Notes: generated from the sequence alone by a model not told the origin. DNA of 24,386 nucleotides from an uncultured Oscillospiraceae bacterium (GCA_910587135.1 CAJULF010000040.1:1-24386), one strand, 5' to 3'; positions 1-7,747 are shown, numbered from the stretch's first letter. Numbers and translations: made by a program.

Positions 1-55
1 TTATTATACCTTATTTTTCACCAATTTGCAACAGGTTTGTGCGGTGTTGCCTTAA
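1..55 (-). repeat. IS left-end repeat, copy 1
   Basis: This 55-bp stretch matches 372-426 at 49 of 55 positions in the same orientation. On the minus strand both begin TTAAGGCAACACCGCAC and end in a GGTATAATAA-type -10 sequence. In the second copy that sequence lies just upstream of a transposase start codon. I infer that this is the 5' end of another copy of the same IS, running off the left edge of the window. Confidence 0.5.
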
Positions 56-136
56 GTAGTACATAGATAACCATGATACCCCAGATAGCAAACGGCAACA
101 CAACAAAGTTTATTTTTTAGATGTTTCATTTTAAGT

Positions 137-367
137 TCACCTGCTTGCCAAAATATAATACAAATTTTGAATGAGAATGATTCTCAACATAAGCTCCAGA
201 TCATAAGGCTAGTTTCCGCGCTCTCCTTTGTAATAGCACGGCTTGATGAGTGTTATCCACTCACCCCACGGAACTATGCGCTCTATCTGCTCCAAGAATT
301 CTTTTTTCTTTGTCTGTACTTGTAACAACTCATCGTTCAGAACGGACAGGCTAATTTGTTTATTCAT
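137..367 (-). pseudogene. IS5-family transposase, N-terminal remnant
   Basis: The minus-strand ATG at 367 opens a frame reading MNKQISLSVL, then FLEQIERIVPWGEWITLIKP and CYYKGERGN. This is the typical N-terminal region of IS5-family DDE transposases. A TAG at 209-211 sits where the family usually has a Lys codon. Beyond it the same frame continues PYDLELMLRIILIQNLY, again family-typical, and ends at a TGA at 137-139. The catalytic DDE part is absent, so this is a dead fragment of about 76 codons. The -10-like TATAAT just upstream lies inside the IS left-end repeat at 372-426. Confidence 0.8.
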
Positions 368-371
368 ACTT

Positions 372-426
372 TTATTATACCCTATTTTTCATCAGTTTGC
401 AAGTGTTTTGTGCGGTGTTGCCTTAA
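372..426 (-). repeat. IS left-end repeat, copy 2
   Basis: This near-copy of 1-55 lies directly upstream of the transposase remnant's ATG at 367. It ends with a TATAAT-like box and starts TTAAGGCAACACCGCAC on the minus strand, as expected for the terminal region and promoter of the IS. A shorter relative of the terminal motif occurs at 5076-5093. Confidence 0.55.
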
Positions 427-436
427 TTACTTCATT

Positions 437-557
437 GGACATCTCCAAAAACCTTGTTTGAGCCAAAATTGACAGCGCACGCCGTCTGCATCGGCTTTCC
501 TTGCAGCCGACGTCCTATGTCAATTATGCCTTTTCAAATCGGTTTTTAGAGATACCC
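437..557. mobile_element. MITE-like element with 17-bp imperfect TIRs
   Basis: 437-453 (GGACATCTCCAAAAACC) and the reverse complement of 541-557 (GGGTATCTCTAAAAACC) agree at 14 of 17 positions, giving terminal inverted repeats around a 121-bp non-coding body. Inside, AATTGACA (467-474) and TGTCAATT (518-525) close a further hairpin that contains CGTC/GACG and GGCT/AGCC pairings. There is no coding capacity. The right end touches the stop codon of the esterase gene at 558-560. No clear target-site duplication was found. Confidence 0.5.
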
Positions 558-1607
558 TTATAAAATATTGCTTTTTAAATAAACATACAACTCCTCCGCC
601 ATCTCGGTCTGCTCGGTTGCGCGGGGGTGACCGTTGGTAACATCGCCGTTGCGTGTAAACAGGAAATGCCTTACGCGCGGGCTGTTCACCTCGGTGGCGA
701 TTTCGTCTATTGCCGCGTCCCATGTTTTATCGTGGCGCAAGGCGGTCAGGATAAGTACGAATTCCGCCTTGGGATATTTCTCCATCAGGTCGGACAACAT
801 TTCGATATACTTATCCTTCCACATTCTTCGGTAGTCGGGACGCTTTATTGCCTCAGGGTCGGGCGCGGAGTCGTTCTGACCGATGGCTATTATGACACAG
901 TCGGGGGTATATTTTGTGAAATCCCACTGCTTGGTGGGCTTGTAGGGGCTGTACTCCAGCTTGTCGTAGCAGGAAAGCATTCCCGTAAGGTTATCAGAGC
1001 AAAAATATCCCGTTCCGTCAAGCAGCGCAATACCGCCTTGGGCGATATTGTGAAGCTCCGCATTCAGCTTACGCGAAAGTATCGCGGGATAGCCGAAATG
1101 CGAGTTGTCATACTGGCTGTGGTGTGGCGGGTCGCACTGTCCCTCGTAAAAAATAGCCTCCGTGACCTCTCCCGCGGACACGCTGTCGCCATAAACCTCC
1201 AGCTTATAGTCATACTTGCGTTCGGGATTTCTGAGCACAGCGCCCCCGTCAACGACTATACCCGCAAACTCCGCGTAATAAGCCGCCGCCATACGCTTGA
1301 AAAGTACCAGCGTATGCTCCTTGTCCTCCAGACCCTCCGCCAGAATATACAGCTCGTCCTCGCCGCTGTTTTTCAGAGTTACAGCCTGCTGAACCCCGTC
1401 AATGATCGCCCCGAAATAGCAATGCTCCTGCATATCGATATTCTTTATGATCATACCCACCGAAGTGCCAGTGAACACCGTTTCCACGGTGCTCGCGGGA
1501 AAGATCAGCACAGGACGCTTGGGGTCGTCAAAATCGATCCTGCCCATGTACTGAAAGCAGTTCGAGTCAGCCTCGATAAACCTTTTGCCGTTCTCGATAT
1601 CGTACAT
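558..1607 (-). CDS. CE2-type SGNH-hydrolase carbohydrate esterase
   Basis: This 349-residue protein has a beta-rich N-terminal half (about 1-130) followed by an SGNH/GDSL hydrolase domain, the layout of carbohydrate esterase family 2, which removes acetyl groups from plant polysaccharides. Visible motifs are GDSVSAG with the nucleophile Ser142, GQND (243-246) for the oxyanion hole, and GHP with the catalytic His327; CE2 enzymes often use a Ser-His dyad. The start is supported by AAGGAGG at 1613-1619. No signal peptide or lipobox is present, so the product is probably cytoplasmic, which is unusual for this largely secreted family and suggests it acts on imported oligosaccharides. It lies 42 bp behind hemW and may share its transcript. 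A MITE-like element abuts the stop codon. Confidence 0.8.
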   Translation of the reverse strand: MYDIENGKRFIEADSNCFQYMGRIDFDDPKRPVLIFPASTVETVFTGTSVGMIIKNIDMQEHCYFGAIIDGVQQAVTLKNSGEDELYILAEGLEDKEHTLVLFKRMAAAYYAEFAGIVVDGGAVLRNPERKYDYKLEVYGDSVSAGEVTEAIFYEGQCDPPHHSQYDNSHFGYPAILSRKLNAELHNIAQGGIALLDGTGYFCSDNLTGMLSCYDKLEYSPYKPTKQWDFTKYTPDCVIIAIGQNDSAPDPEAIKRPDYRRMWKDKYIEMLSDLMEKYPKAEFVLILTALRHDKTWDAAIDEIATEVNSPRVRHFLFTRNGDVTNGHPRATEQTEMAEELYVYLKSNIL

Positions 1608-1649
1608 ATAATCCTCCTTATATATGTGATTTTGTGCCTTATAGCTTTC

Positions 1650-2702
1650 TTATCCAAGCAGTACGGATATTATCGCGTTGCTCACCGCGAATCCCTCCGC
1701 CGTAAGCGCCAGCCGTCCGCCTTTCAGCCTGTAATACCTTTCGGGAATATATTTCAGTCTGTCCGAAAGCGGCTTGTAAAGCTCCTCGGGTATACCCTCT
1801 GTAAGCCTTAAGCCCAGCATCACCCGCTCCTCGTAAATTTCTCTGCCGTCGGGCGGCTTACCCTCGGAAAGCTCCTTTTGCCGCTCCGCCGATATGAAAC
1901 CTTCAGCGTCACGCTCAACATAGAACCGCCGTCCCTCATACAGGGAATGCGCCGCCGCGCCTATCCCGAGATACTCCTCCCTGTGCCAGTACTTAAGATT
2001 ATGTCGGCACTCAAAACCGTCCCTCGCGAAATTGCTTATTTCATACTGCCTGAAACCATACCGCTCCAGTGCGCTGACCGTCCGCAGATAAATATCCGCC
2101 GTTTCGTCATCGTCGGGCAATTCGGGGGGATTTCTACCAAAGGGAGTATGCGGCTCGATTTTCAGCATATACGCCGAAATATGCGTCAGCGGAAGCTCAT
2201 TAAGCCGCTCCAGCGTTTCGCCCAGACTGTCGGCTGTCTGCCGCGGGGTTGCCAGCATGATATCCGCGGATATATTATCGAAGCCCTCGCTTTTAGCCGT
2301 AATTATCGCTTTTTCGGCGGTAAGGGCATCATGCCGCCTGCCAAGCGCCTTAAGCACCTCGTCGTCAAGCGACTGCACACCCGCTGAAAGTCGGTTTACC
2401 CCCGCATTTAAAAGCGTTTCGAGCGCTTTTTCGGTCATTTCCCGCGGATTGCACTCTACGGTTATCTCCGCCCCCTTTGCGATATTCGCCGCTTTTAGAA
2501 TCGCTCCGATATCATCGGCTATCAGAATAGGTGTTCCCCCGCCGAAATACACGCTGTCAAACTCCCCGCCGTAGGCTCTGATATTTCGTATAACCGCGCT
2601 TACATACCGCTCCGCCTGAATATCCCCGAACGGCACGGAGTAGAAATCGCAATATGGACACTTGCTTGGGCAGAACGGCACATGGATATACAGTCCTCTC
2701 AT
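1650..2702 (-). CDS. hemW: Radical SAM heme chaperone HemW (HemN-like)
   Basis: This 350-residue radical SAM protein has the 4Fe-4S/SAM motif CPSKCPYCDF with Cys11, Cys15 and Cys18 close to the N-terminus. YFGGGTP and the HemN-like ISNFAR and RHNLKYW segments follow. Phe20 stands where true oxygen-independent coproporphyrinogen oxidases have a fourth Cys. That pattern fits HemW, which binds heme and delivers it to target proteins. The length is normal for the family. The start is 6 bp downstream of the lepA stop, and lepA-hemW is a classic Firmicutes operon, so the two are almost certainly cotranscribed. Confidence 0.92.
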   Translation of the reverse strand: MRGLYIHVPFCPSKCPYCDFYSVPFGDIQAERYVSAVIRNIRAYGGEFDSVYFGGGTPILIADDIGAILKAANIAKGAEITVECNPREMTEKALETLLNAGVNRLSAGVQSLDDEVLKALGRRHDALTAEKAIITAKSEGFDNISADIMLATPRQTADSLGETLERLNELPLTHISAYMLKIEPHTPFGRNPPELPDDDETADIYLRTVSALERYGFRQYEISNFARDGFECRHNLKYWHREEYLGIGAAAHSLYEGRRFYVERDAEGFISAERQKELSEGKPPDGREIYEERVMLGLRLTEGIPEELYKPLSDRLKYIPERYYRLKGGRLALTAEGFAVSNAIISVLLG

Positions 2703-2708
2703 ACCTTA

Positions 2709-4508
2709 TTATTCGTCATCGAGCTTCAGCACAGCCATAAACGCCTCCTGCGGCACCTCCACCGTTCCGAAGGCTCTCATGCGCTTTTTGCCCTCCTTCT
2801 GCTTTTCCAGCAGCTTTTTCTTTCGCGTGATATCGCCGCCGTAGCACTTCGCGAGAACGTCCTTGCGCAGCGCCTTGATGGTTTCGCGCGCGATTATCTT
2901 CCCCCCGACGCAGGCCTGAATGGGTATTTCAAAGAGCTGCCGCGGGATATGCTCCTTCAGCTTTTCTGCCATTCTGCGCGCACGCTCGTAAGCCTTGTCG
3001 GCGTGAACAATAAAACTCAGAGCGTCGATAACGTCGCCGTTCAGCATTATATCCAGCTTTACCAGCTTGGAAGCGGCAAATCCCATCATCTCATAGTCAT
3101 AGCTTGCGTATCCGCGGGTGCGTGATTTCAGCGCGTCAAAGAAATCGTACACTATCTCGTTAAGCGGCAGCTCATAGTGCAAGTCGACACGGTTGGTGTC
3201 GATATACTTCATATCCTTGAAAACTCCGCGCCTGTTCTGACACAGCTCCATAATATTCCCCACATAATCGCTCGGAGCATATACGTGGGCGTTCACCATC
3301 GGCTCGTACGCCTGTGATATCTCGGCGGGGTCGGGGTAGTTGGTGGGGTTGTCTATCATCTTCACCGTGCCGTCGGTAAGCTCTATTTTATACACAACCG
3401 AGGGAGCGGTGGTGATTATATCCAGATTATACTCGCGCTCAATGCGCTCCTGAATTATCTCCATATGAAGCAGACCAAGAAATCCGCAGCGGAAGCCGAA
3501 GCCCAGCGCCACGGAGCTTTCGGGCTCAAAGCTCAGCGAAGCGTCGTTCAGCCTTAATTTTTCCAGAGCGTCGCGCAAATCGACATATTTTGCCCCATCG
3601 GCGGGGTAGATGCCGCTGAACACCATGGGATTTACCTCACGGTAGCCCGCCAGCGGCTCTGCCGCGGGTTTTGCCGCGTTTGTGACCGTATCTCCGACCT
3701 TTGTGTCGCCTATGGATTTTATAGAAGCGGCGATATATCCGACTTCTCCCGCCGAAAGACCCGTGCAGGGAACAAGCTCGGTAGCTCCCATATACCCTGT
3801 TTCCACCACAGTAAATTCCGCGCCGCTTGCCATCATGCGTATTTTGTCGCCCGCCTTTACGCTGCCCTCTTTTATCCTCACATAAACTATTACTCCCTTA
3901 TAGCTGTCGTAATAGCTGTCGAATATCAGCGCCTTGAGCGGCGCGTCGGAGTCGCCCTTGGGCGCCGGGATAGCCTCCACGATACGCTCCATGACCGCGT
4001 GGATATTTATGCCCATTTTCGCGGATATCTCGGGAGCGTTTTCCGCTTCAATACCGATAACGTCCTCTATCTCCCGCTTTACCTCCTCGGGGTGAGCCGA
4101 GGGAAGGTCTATTTTATTGATTACAGGCACGACTTCAAGGTCGTTTTCCACCGCCAGATAGGTATTGGCAAGCGTCTGTGCCTCTATGCCCTGCGAAGCG
4201 TCCACTATAAGAATAGCTCCCTCGCAGGCTACCAGCGAACGCGAAACCTCATAATTGAAATCCACATGACCGGGGGTATCTATCAAATTGAATATATAGT
4301 CCTCCCCGTTGTCCGCCCTGTATTTGAGCCGTACGGCGCGCGCCTTTATGGTTATTCCGCGCTCCCTCTCGATATCCATATTATCGAGAAGCTGCTCCTC
4401 CATATCCCTCAATGCCACCGTTTGAGTCTGCTCAAGTATCCTGTCCGCAAGAGTAGATTTTCCGTGGTCTATATGCGCTATAATGCAAAAATTCCGTATC
4501 TTCTCCAT
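2709..4508 (-). CDS. lepA: Elongation factor 4 (LepA), ribosome back-translocase
   Basis: This 599-residue translational GTPase is full length for EF4. The G1 P-loop AHIDHGKST is at about residues 11-19. The G2/switch region has ERGITIKA, G3 is DTPGHVDF, and G4 is NKIDLP. EF-G-like domains follow, ending in the LepA-specific C-terminal domain (RKKKLLEKQKEGKKRMR). The family binds stalled or mistranslocated ribosomes and affects elongation and 30S maturation. An AAAGGTG ribosome site lies just upstream. It is the first gene of the lepA-hemW unit. The macrodomain gene upstream ends 57 bp away and differs in composition, so it is probably a separate acquisition. Confidence 0.97.
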   Translation of the reverse strand: MEKIRNFCIIAHIDHGKSTLADRILEQTQTVALRDMEEQLLDNMDIERERGITIKARAVRLKYRADNGEDYIFNLIDTPGHVDFNYEVSRSLVACEGAILIVDASQGIEAQTLANTYLAVENDLEVVPVINKIDLPSAHPEEVKREIEDVIGIEAENAPEISAKMGINIHAVMERIVEAIPAPKGDSDAPLKALIFDSYYDSYKGVIVYVRIKEGSVKAGDKIRMMASGAEFTVVETGYMGATELVPCTGLSAGEVGYIAASIKSIGDTKVGDTVTNAAKPAAEPLAGYREVNPMVFSGIYPADGAKYVDLRDALEKLRLNDASLSFEPESSVALGFGFRCGFLGLLHMEIIQERIEREYNLDIITTAPSVVYKIELTDGTVKMIDNPTNYPDPAEISQAYEPMVNAHVYAPSDYVGNIMELCQNRRGVFKDMKYIDTNRVDLHYELPLNEIVYDFFDALKSRTRGYASYDYEMMGFAASKLVKLDIMLNGDVIDALSFIVHADKAYERARRMAEKLKEHIPRQLFEIPIQACVGGKIIARETIKALRKDVLAKCYGGDITRKKKLLEKQKEGKKRMRAFGTVEVPQEAFMAVLKLDDE

Positions 4509-4565
4509 ATTTCACCTTTTCTTTAACTCTCAATTCGTTTATGTGTTACCGTTGATATAACCCTT

Positions 4566-5009
4566 TTACCTTTTAACTACTGTGATATTACAGTTTTGGT
4601 CACTGAATATATTCTGAACCATAACCGATACCCTATCCCAGCTCAGTCTGTCTAAGCCACAGCCTATCAATGGCATTGCTATGTTCTCAATGTTATTCAT
4701 TTTAATTATATCCGCTAATTTTGTTAAAGCTATTTCTAATGTACGGTATGTGGGTTTATGAAAATATCTCTCTTTAGTTACTAAATTTATTATAGAATCT
4801 ACAATAATAGCATCGCCGCCAATATTATTCTCTTTATACCAAGACAGGTAATTTGGGTTATATAGTTTAAGCTTTCTTTTTACATCATATCGTCTATCAA
4901 ATTCAAGCGCTATTCCTTTACCCAAAGCAAAGTCTGCACTTATGCAGTGTGCCAAAAAAGCTCGACTGTAATAATCAAATAGATTCCCATAAATCTCTTG
5001 ATATGTCAA
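4566..5009 (-). CDS. TARG1/OARD1-like macrodomain ADP-ribosyl hydrolase
   Basis: This 147-residue stand-alone macrodomain aligns by eye with human TARG1/OARD1. It has AHCISADFALGKGIALEF, LVTKERYFHKPTY and MPLIGCGLDRLSW where TARG1 has AHCISEDCRMGAGIAVLF, LITKKRASHKPTY and MPRIGCGLDRLQW. The TARG1 catalytic pair Lys84/Asp125 corresponds to Lys79 and Asp120 here, so removal of ADP-ribose from modified acceptors is likely. I place the start at TTG 5009, because AAAGGAGG lies correctly spaced before it; an ATG 24 bases upstream would put that ribosome site inside the gene. The gene is clearly more AT-rich than its neighbours and lies between lepA and an IS-end-like repeat, which suggests horizontal gain. 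DarG antitoxins contain a related macrodomain, but no DarT-like gene is present. Confidence 0.83.
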   Translation of the reverse strand: MTYQEIYGNLFDYYSRAFLAHCISADFALGKGIALEFDRRYDVKRKLKLYNPNYLSWYKENNIGGDAIIVDSIINLVTKERYFHKPTYRTLEIALTKLADIIKMNNIENIAMPLIGCGLDRLSWDRVSVMVQNIFSDQNCNITVVKR

Positions 5010-5039
5010 TCTTATTCCTCCTTTTAATATCATTTATAC

Positions 5040-5096
5040 GCCTCAACGATGTTTGTGAAGTCTGAAAGAAGGCGATTGTGCGGTGTCGCCTTAGAT
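5040..5096 (-). repeat. IS-end-like repeat next to the macrodomain gene
   Basis: Positions 5076-5093 share the terminal motif TTGTGCGGTGTYGCCTTA with the IS ends near 38-55 and 409-426, apart from one transition. Here the motif also closes a perfect 7-bp hairpin, AAGGCGA with TCGCCTT. No transposase coding sequence adjoins it. It separates the AT-rich macrodomain gene from the stop codon of the one-TM protein gene and could be a decayed IS terminus or MITE. Confidence 0.4.
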
Positions 5097-5107
5097 TGTT
5101 AAAATGT

Positions 5108-5722
5108 TTAACCGTCCTCATTGTATTCATTGTCAAGATACCATTCGATTTTCTCCAGCTGCTCAACCAACTCCTTCTCGGACTCCCACTCAGGTAAATC
5201 AAATTCCTTATAGTTATCGTCTTTGAGAAGCTGCCTTACAACGTACAGGTCGTTTTTTCGCGAGGTCGCGCTCTCCTTGTACTCCCTCAGCGGCGCGAAC
5301 ACTCCGTACTGCCCCTCCAGTCTGTACAAAACAAATTCCCCGAACTGCACCGCCGTCAATCCGTTCCCCTGCATGATATATTTAACCGTTGTGTTTTCCA
5401 TATTCAGCGCGGGTTCATTCAGCACGAAATACGCTATCGGTTCGGCTCTCAGGTGAGCGTTGTTGTGCTCTCCCGCAACGTTGTCGTACTTTTCATCATC
5501 ATAAATGAAATCCCCGCCGTATACATAATAATAGCTGCTGGGATTCTGATAGCACTGCACAACCTTAAACTCATATTCCCCATACTCCTTGTCGTACACC
5601 GTATCATTGGGCGCATAAAATATCCCTATTACCCACTTGATAAGCAGCGCGAATATTCCCGTCGATACCAGCACTATAAGCATCGGCAAGCATTTCAAAA
5701 ACAATTCCTTAGCTTTCGACAT
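5108..5722 (-). CDS. Single-TM anchored protein of unknown function
   Basis: I do not recognise this 204-residue protein. Residues about 12-36 (LPMLIVLVSTGIFALLIKWV onward) form one hydrophobic segment preceded by Lys residues, so the remainder is probably extracytoplasmic. That remainder is rich in Tyr, Asp and Glu (for example YYYVYGGDFIYDDEKYDN), and the C-terminus is strongly acidic. Its start overlaps the end of the phosphodiesterase gene by 14 bases, implying translational coupling in one transcript. The IS-end-like repeat begins about a dozen bases past its stop codon. Confidence 0.65.
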   Translation of the reverse strand: MSKAKELFLKCLPMLIVLVSTGIFALLIKWVIGIFYAPNDTVYDKEYGEYEFKVVQCYQNPSSYYYVYGGDFIYDDEKYDNVAGEHNNAHLRAEPIAYFVLNEPALNMENTTVKYIMQGNGLTAVQFGEFVLYRLEGQYGVFAPLREYKESATSRKNDLYVVRQLLKDDNYKEFDLPEWESEKELVEQLEKIEWYLDNEYNEDG

Positions 5723-6257
5723 TATACTTCAACAGCTCCCGTCCCTCAAAATCCTTTATCGTAAACTCTCCATTTTGATACACCATATAGCTGTGCGGAT
5801 TATTCTCCTTCGGCAGCGACACCGACCCGTCGTTAAGGCAGTGAACGCCGTTTACAAGCTCCGCCCTGAATATATGCGTATGCCCGTTTATCAGCACATC
5901 CCCTCTTTTTAACGGGGGAAGATTCACGGGATTATAATGATGTCCGTGTGTCAGAAAAAAAGTATGTCCCTCCGCGCAGATCAGCGCGTAATCCGCCAGC
6001 ACGGGGAAATCCAGAACCATCTGATCCACCTCTGTGTCACAGTTGCCGCGCACGCATATTATCTCCTCTTTCACAGCATTAAGCATGGATATCACACCCT
6101 TGGGGTCGTGACCCTCGGGCAGATCGTTACGCGGTCCGTGGTACAGAATATCCCCCAGCAGACAGAGCTTCTCCGCGCCCTCCGCGCAATAAGCGAGTAT
6201 CATTTTTTCACACCACAGCGCCGAACCGTGGATATCCGAGGCAAACATAAGTTTCAT
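5709..6257 (-). CDS. yfcE: YfcE-type metallophosphoesterase
   Basis: This 182-residue calcineurin-like phosphoesterase has every metal-binding block of the YfcE/MJ0936 family in order: SDIHGS near residue 8, GDILYHGPRND, RGNCDTEVDQ, THGHHYNP and GHTHIF. The family consists of small cytoplasmic Mn2+-dependent phosphodiesterases that act in vitro on artificial phosphodiesters; the physiological substrate is not settled. The length is normal. An AAGGAG ribosome site precedes the ATG. It lies 37 bp downstream of the GNAT fragment and overlaps the one-TM protein gene, so these are probably cotranscribed. Confidence 0.88.
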   Translation of the reverse strand: MKLMFASDIHGSALWCEKMILAYCAEGAEKLCLLGDILYHGPRNDLPEGHDPKGVISMLNAVKEEIICVRGNCDTEVDQMVLDFPVLADYALICAEGHTFFLTHGHHYNPVNLPPLKRGDVLINGHTHIFRAELVNGVHCLNDGSVSLPKENNPHSYMVYQNGEFTIKDFEGRELLKYNVES

Positions 6258-6294
6258 AAGCTACTCCTTTTTCAGAGCTTTTGGTACTGGCGTG

Positions 6295-6666
6295 CTAAGG
6301 CTGCCGCAGAGGCTTTTTCAGCACGATCTCCCCGCCGTTCATTTCGCCGTTTTCTTTAAACCCGAATTTTTGATACAGACCGAGCGCGGATGTATTGCTC
6401 TCCTTGGTGGAAAGCGTTATTTCGTCCGCGCCGTTCACCCTGAAATATTCAATTATCGCTTCAAGAGCCGCGCTGCCGTAACCCTTGCCCTGAAAGCTCT
6501 CGCCTATCATCAGCCGCCACAGCCGGTACCTGTCCGGGTCGTCGTTTATTTCGTCAAAAGCGAACATGGTAAAGCCCACCATCTGTCCGTCCGCATAAAC
6601 CGCAAACGGACGCGCGATTTCGGGAATTCCCTCCGCTTCCTTCAGCGAATCGGCATACATCGCCAA
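6295..6666 (-). CDS. GNAT N-acetyltransferase (BltD/spermidine type), N-terminally truncated
   Basis: This 123-residue GNAT protein resembles BltD/PaiA-type polyamine acetyltransferases. It has FAVYADGQMVGFTMFAFDE, RLMIGESFQGKGYGSAALEA (acetyl-CoA binding loop Q-x-K-G-x-G) and NTSALGLYQKFGFKENGE. Family members run to about 150 residues and begin with a further strand and helix; here the roughly 25 residues before LAMYADSLKEAEG are missing. The frame opens right after the azlD TGA (6670-6672), in the same frame, and the first starts are TTG 6666 or ATG 6660. No ribosome site is visible apart from coupling to azlD. A deletion that joined azlD to the GNAT body is the simplest reading; activity is uncertain. 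Confidence 0.7.
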   Translation of the reverse strand: MAMYADSLKEAEGIPEIARPFAVYADGQMVGFTMFAFDEINDDPDRYRLWRLMIGESFQGKGYGSAALEAIIEYFRVNGADEITLSTKESNTSALGLYQKFGFKENGEMNGGEIVLKKPLRQP

Positions 6667-6669
6667 CTG

Positions 6670-7017
6670 TCACATCGCTCCCATCAGCCGCATTATCAGC
6701 TCGGTGACAAACACCCCCGCGCAGGCACAGACCGCCACGGTAAGAAGCCCCTTTTCCAGAAGTGCCAACACTATTGCCGCCGCACAGCCCACAGCCGCAC
6801 TGATCACCGATCCGCTGCTGTAAAAGATCGCGGGTACCGTCATCGCGCTCAGAACGGCATACGGCACATAATACAGGAAATTCAGCGCGAATTTCGACTT
6901 GATTTTTTTGCGGAACGCCGCCAACGGTAGCATTCTTATAAGATAAGTAACTACCGCCATCACCGCGATACTCACGCACAGATATTGAAAATCAGCCATT
7001 TTCCGCCTCCCCGTCAT
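6670..7017 (-). CDS. azlD: AzlD branched-chain amino-acid transport subunit
   Basis: This 115-residue hydrophobic protein has about four membrane segments and the AzlD hallmark TYLIRMLPLAAF near residue 20, followed by a LNFLYYVPYAVLSAMTVPAI segment. AzlD is the small partner of AzlC in an inner-membrane exporter of branched-chain amino acids and their analogues. The gene overlaps the end of azlC by 26 bases, so translational coupling is expected. Its stop codon lies three bases before the truncated GNAT frame. Confidence 0.9.
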   Translation of the reverse strand: MTGRRKMADFQYLCVSIAVMAVVTYLIRMLPLAAFRKKIKSKFALNFLYYVPYAVLSAMTVPAIFYSSGSVISAAVGCAAAIVLALLEKGLLTVAVCACAGVFVTELIMRLMGAM

Positions 7018-7747
7018 CTCCGATATCCCTCGGGAACAGCACCGCGCCCAATGAAGCCGCTATAACGGTGCAGATTATCACCGAGATACCCGAGGAGATA
7101 CCCGCAAGCAGCGGAATAAAATAAATCGCACAGCTTAAAAGCGCCGCCAGAACCGCCGTAAACAATATCCCGCGGCTCTTTTTGGCGGGAGGGATAACAA
7201 TCGCGATAAACATTCCGTAAATAGCTATCCCCAGTGCGGATTTTATATAATCGGGAAGAATTTCACCGAGAAAAGCTCCCGCCGCCGTGCCCCCCGCCCA
7301 GAATATGTAGGGAAGCGTTATCAGCCCGTACATATAGCGGCTTGATACCGTACAGGGCTTTCCCGCCGCCACCGCGAAAATCTCGTCGGTTATCCCGAAC
7401 GCGGAAATTATCCTGTGCGGCAGCGTATACTTTCTGTCGAGCTTCTGTGAGAGCGAAAGGCTCATCAGCGCGTACCTGAGATTTATTATAAGCTGTGCCA
7501 GCGCCATTTCCGCATAGCCGCCGCCCGCCGCGATTATACCTATTCCCGCGACCTGTCCCGCGGAGGTGAGATTGGTCATCGAAATAAGCACCGCCGCAAG
7601 GGGCGGGATACCCATTCCTACCGCAGTTATACCGAACGTAAACGATACCGACAGATACCCCAGCGCTATCGGCAGTCCGTCCCTGAAGCCTCTCGAATAC
7701 CGCGAGGCGCTGTCGCGTCCCGTTCCGCTTTCAACATTTTCCGACAT
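6992..7747 (-). CDS. azlC: AzlC branched-chain amino-acid permease subunit
   Basis: This 251-residue membrane protein has the AzlC signature: FRDGLPIALGYLSVSFTFGI near residue 22, NLTSAGQVAGI, then INLRYALMSLSLS, FGITDEIFAVA and several further hydrophobic helices. With AzlD it forms an exporter for leucine, isoleucine, valine and analogues. The hydrophilic N-terminus before residue 20 is short. A CGGAG ribosome site precedes the ATG. Transcription probably starts near 7889, at a TTGACA-N17-TAAAAT promoter, leaving a structured leader of about 140 nt. Confidence 0.92.
   Translation of the reverse strand: MSENVESGTGRDSASRYSRGFRDGLPIALGYLSVSFTFGITAVGMGIPPLAAVLISMTNLTSAGQVAGIGIIAAGGGYAEMALAQLIINLRYALMSLSLSQKLDRKYTLPHRIISAFGITDEIFAVAAGKPCTVSSRYMYGLITLPYIFWAGGTAAGAFLGEILPDYIKSALGIAIYGMFIAIVIPPAKKSRGILFTAVLAALLSCAIYFIPLLAGISSGISVIICTVIAASLGAVLFPRDIGDDGEAENG

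Noticed and set aside
40..141. Minus-strand reading that looks like a membrane segment (INFVVLPFAIWGIMVIYVLLK)
   Set aside because: It has no usable start (a stop codon directly precedes it) and runs into the IS-end repeat, so it is at best debris.
172..186. Perfect 7-1-7 palindrome TGAGAATGATTCTCA resembling a Fur box
   Set aside because: It lies inside the transposase remnant, where the same bases encode LRIILIQ of the IS5-family pattern, and there is no iron gene beside it.
627..1811. 394-codon plus-strand open frame opposite the esterase and hemW
   Set aside because: It is a shadow of real genes on the other strand, with no ribosome site or recognisable domain. The long frames opposite the binding protein and the lipid kinase are rejected for the same reason.
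6660..6680. Read-through or recoding of the azlD TGA to give an AzlD-GNAT fusion
   Set aside because: AzlD ends naturally at this stop, no SECIS-like element is apparent, and a deletion junction explains the in-frame arrangement.
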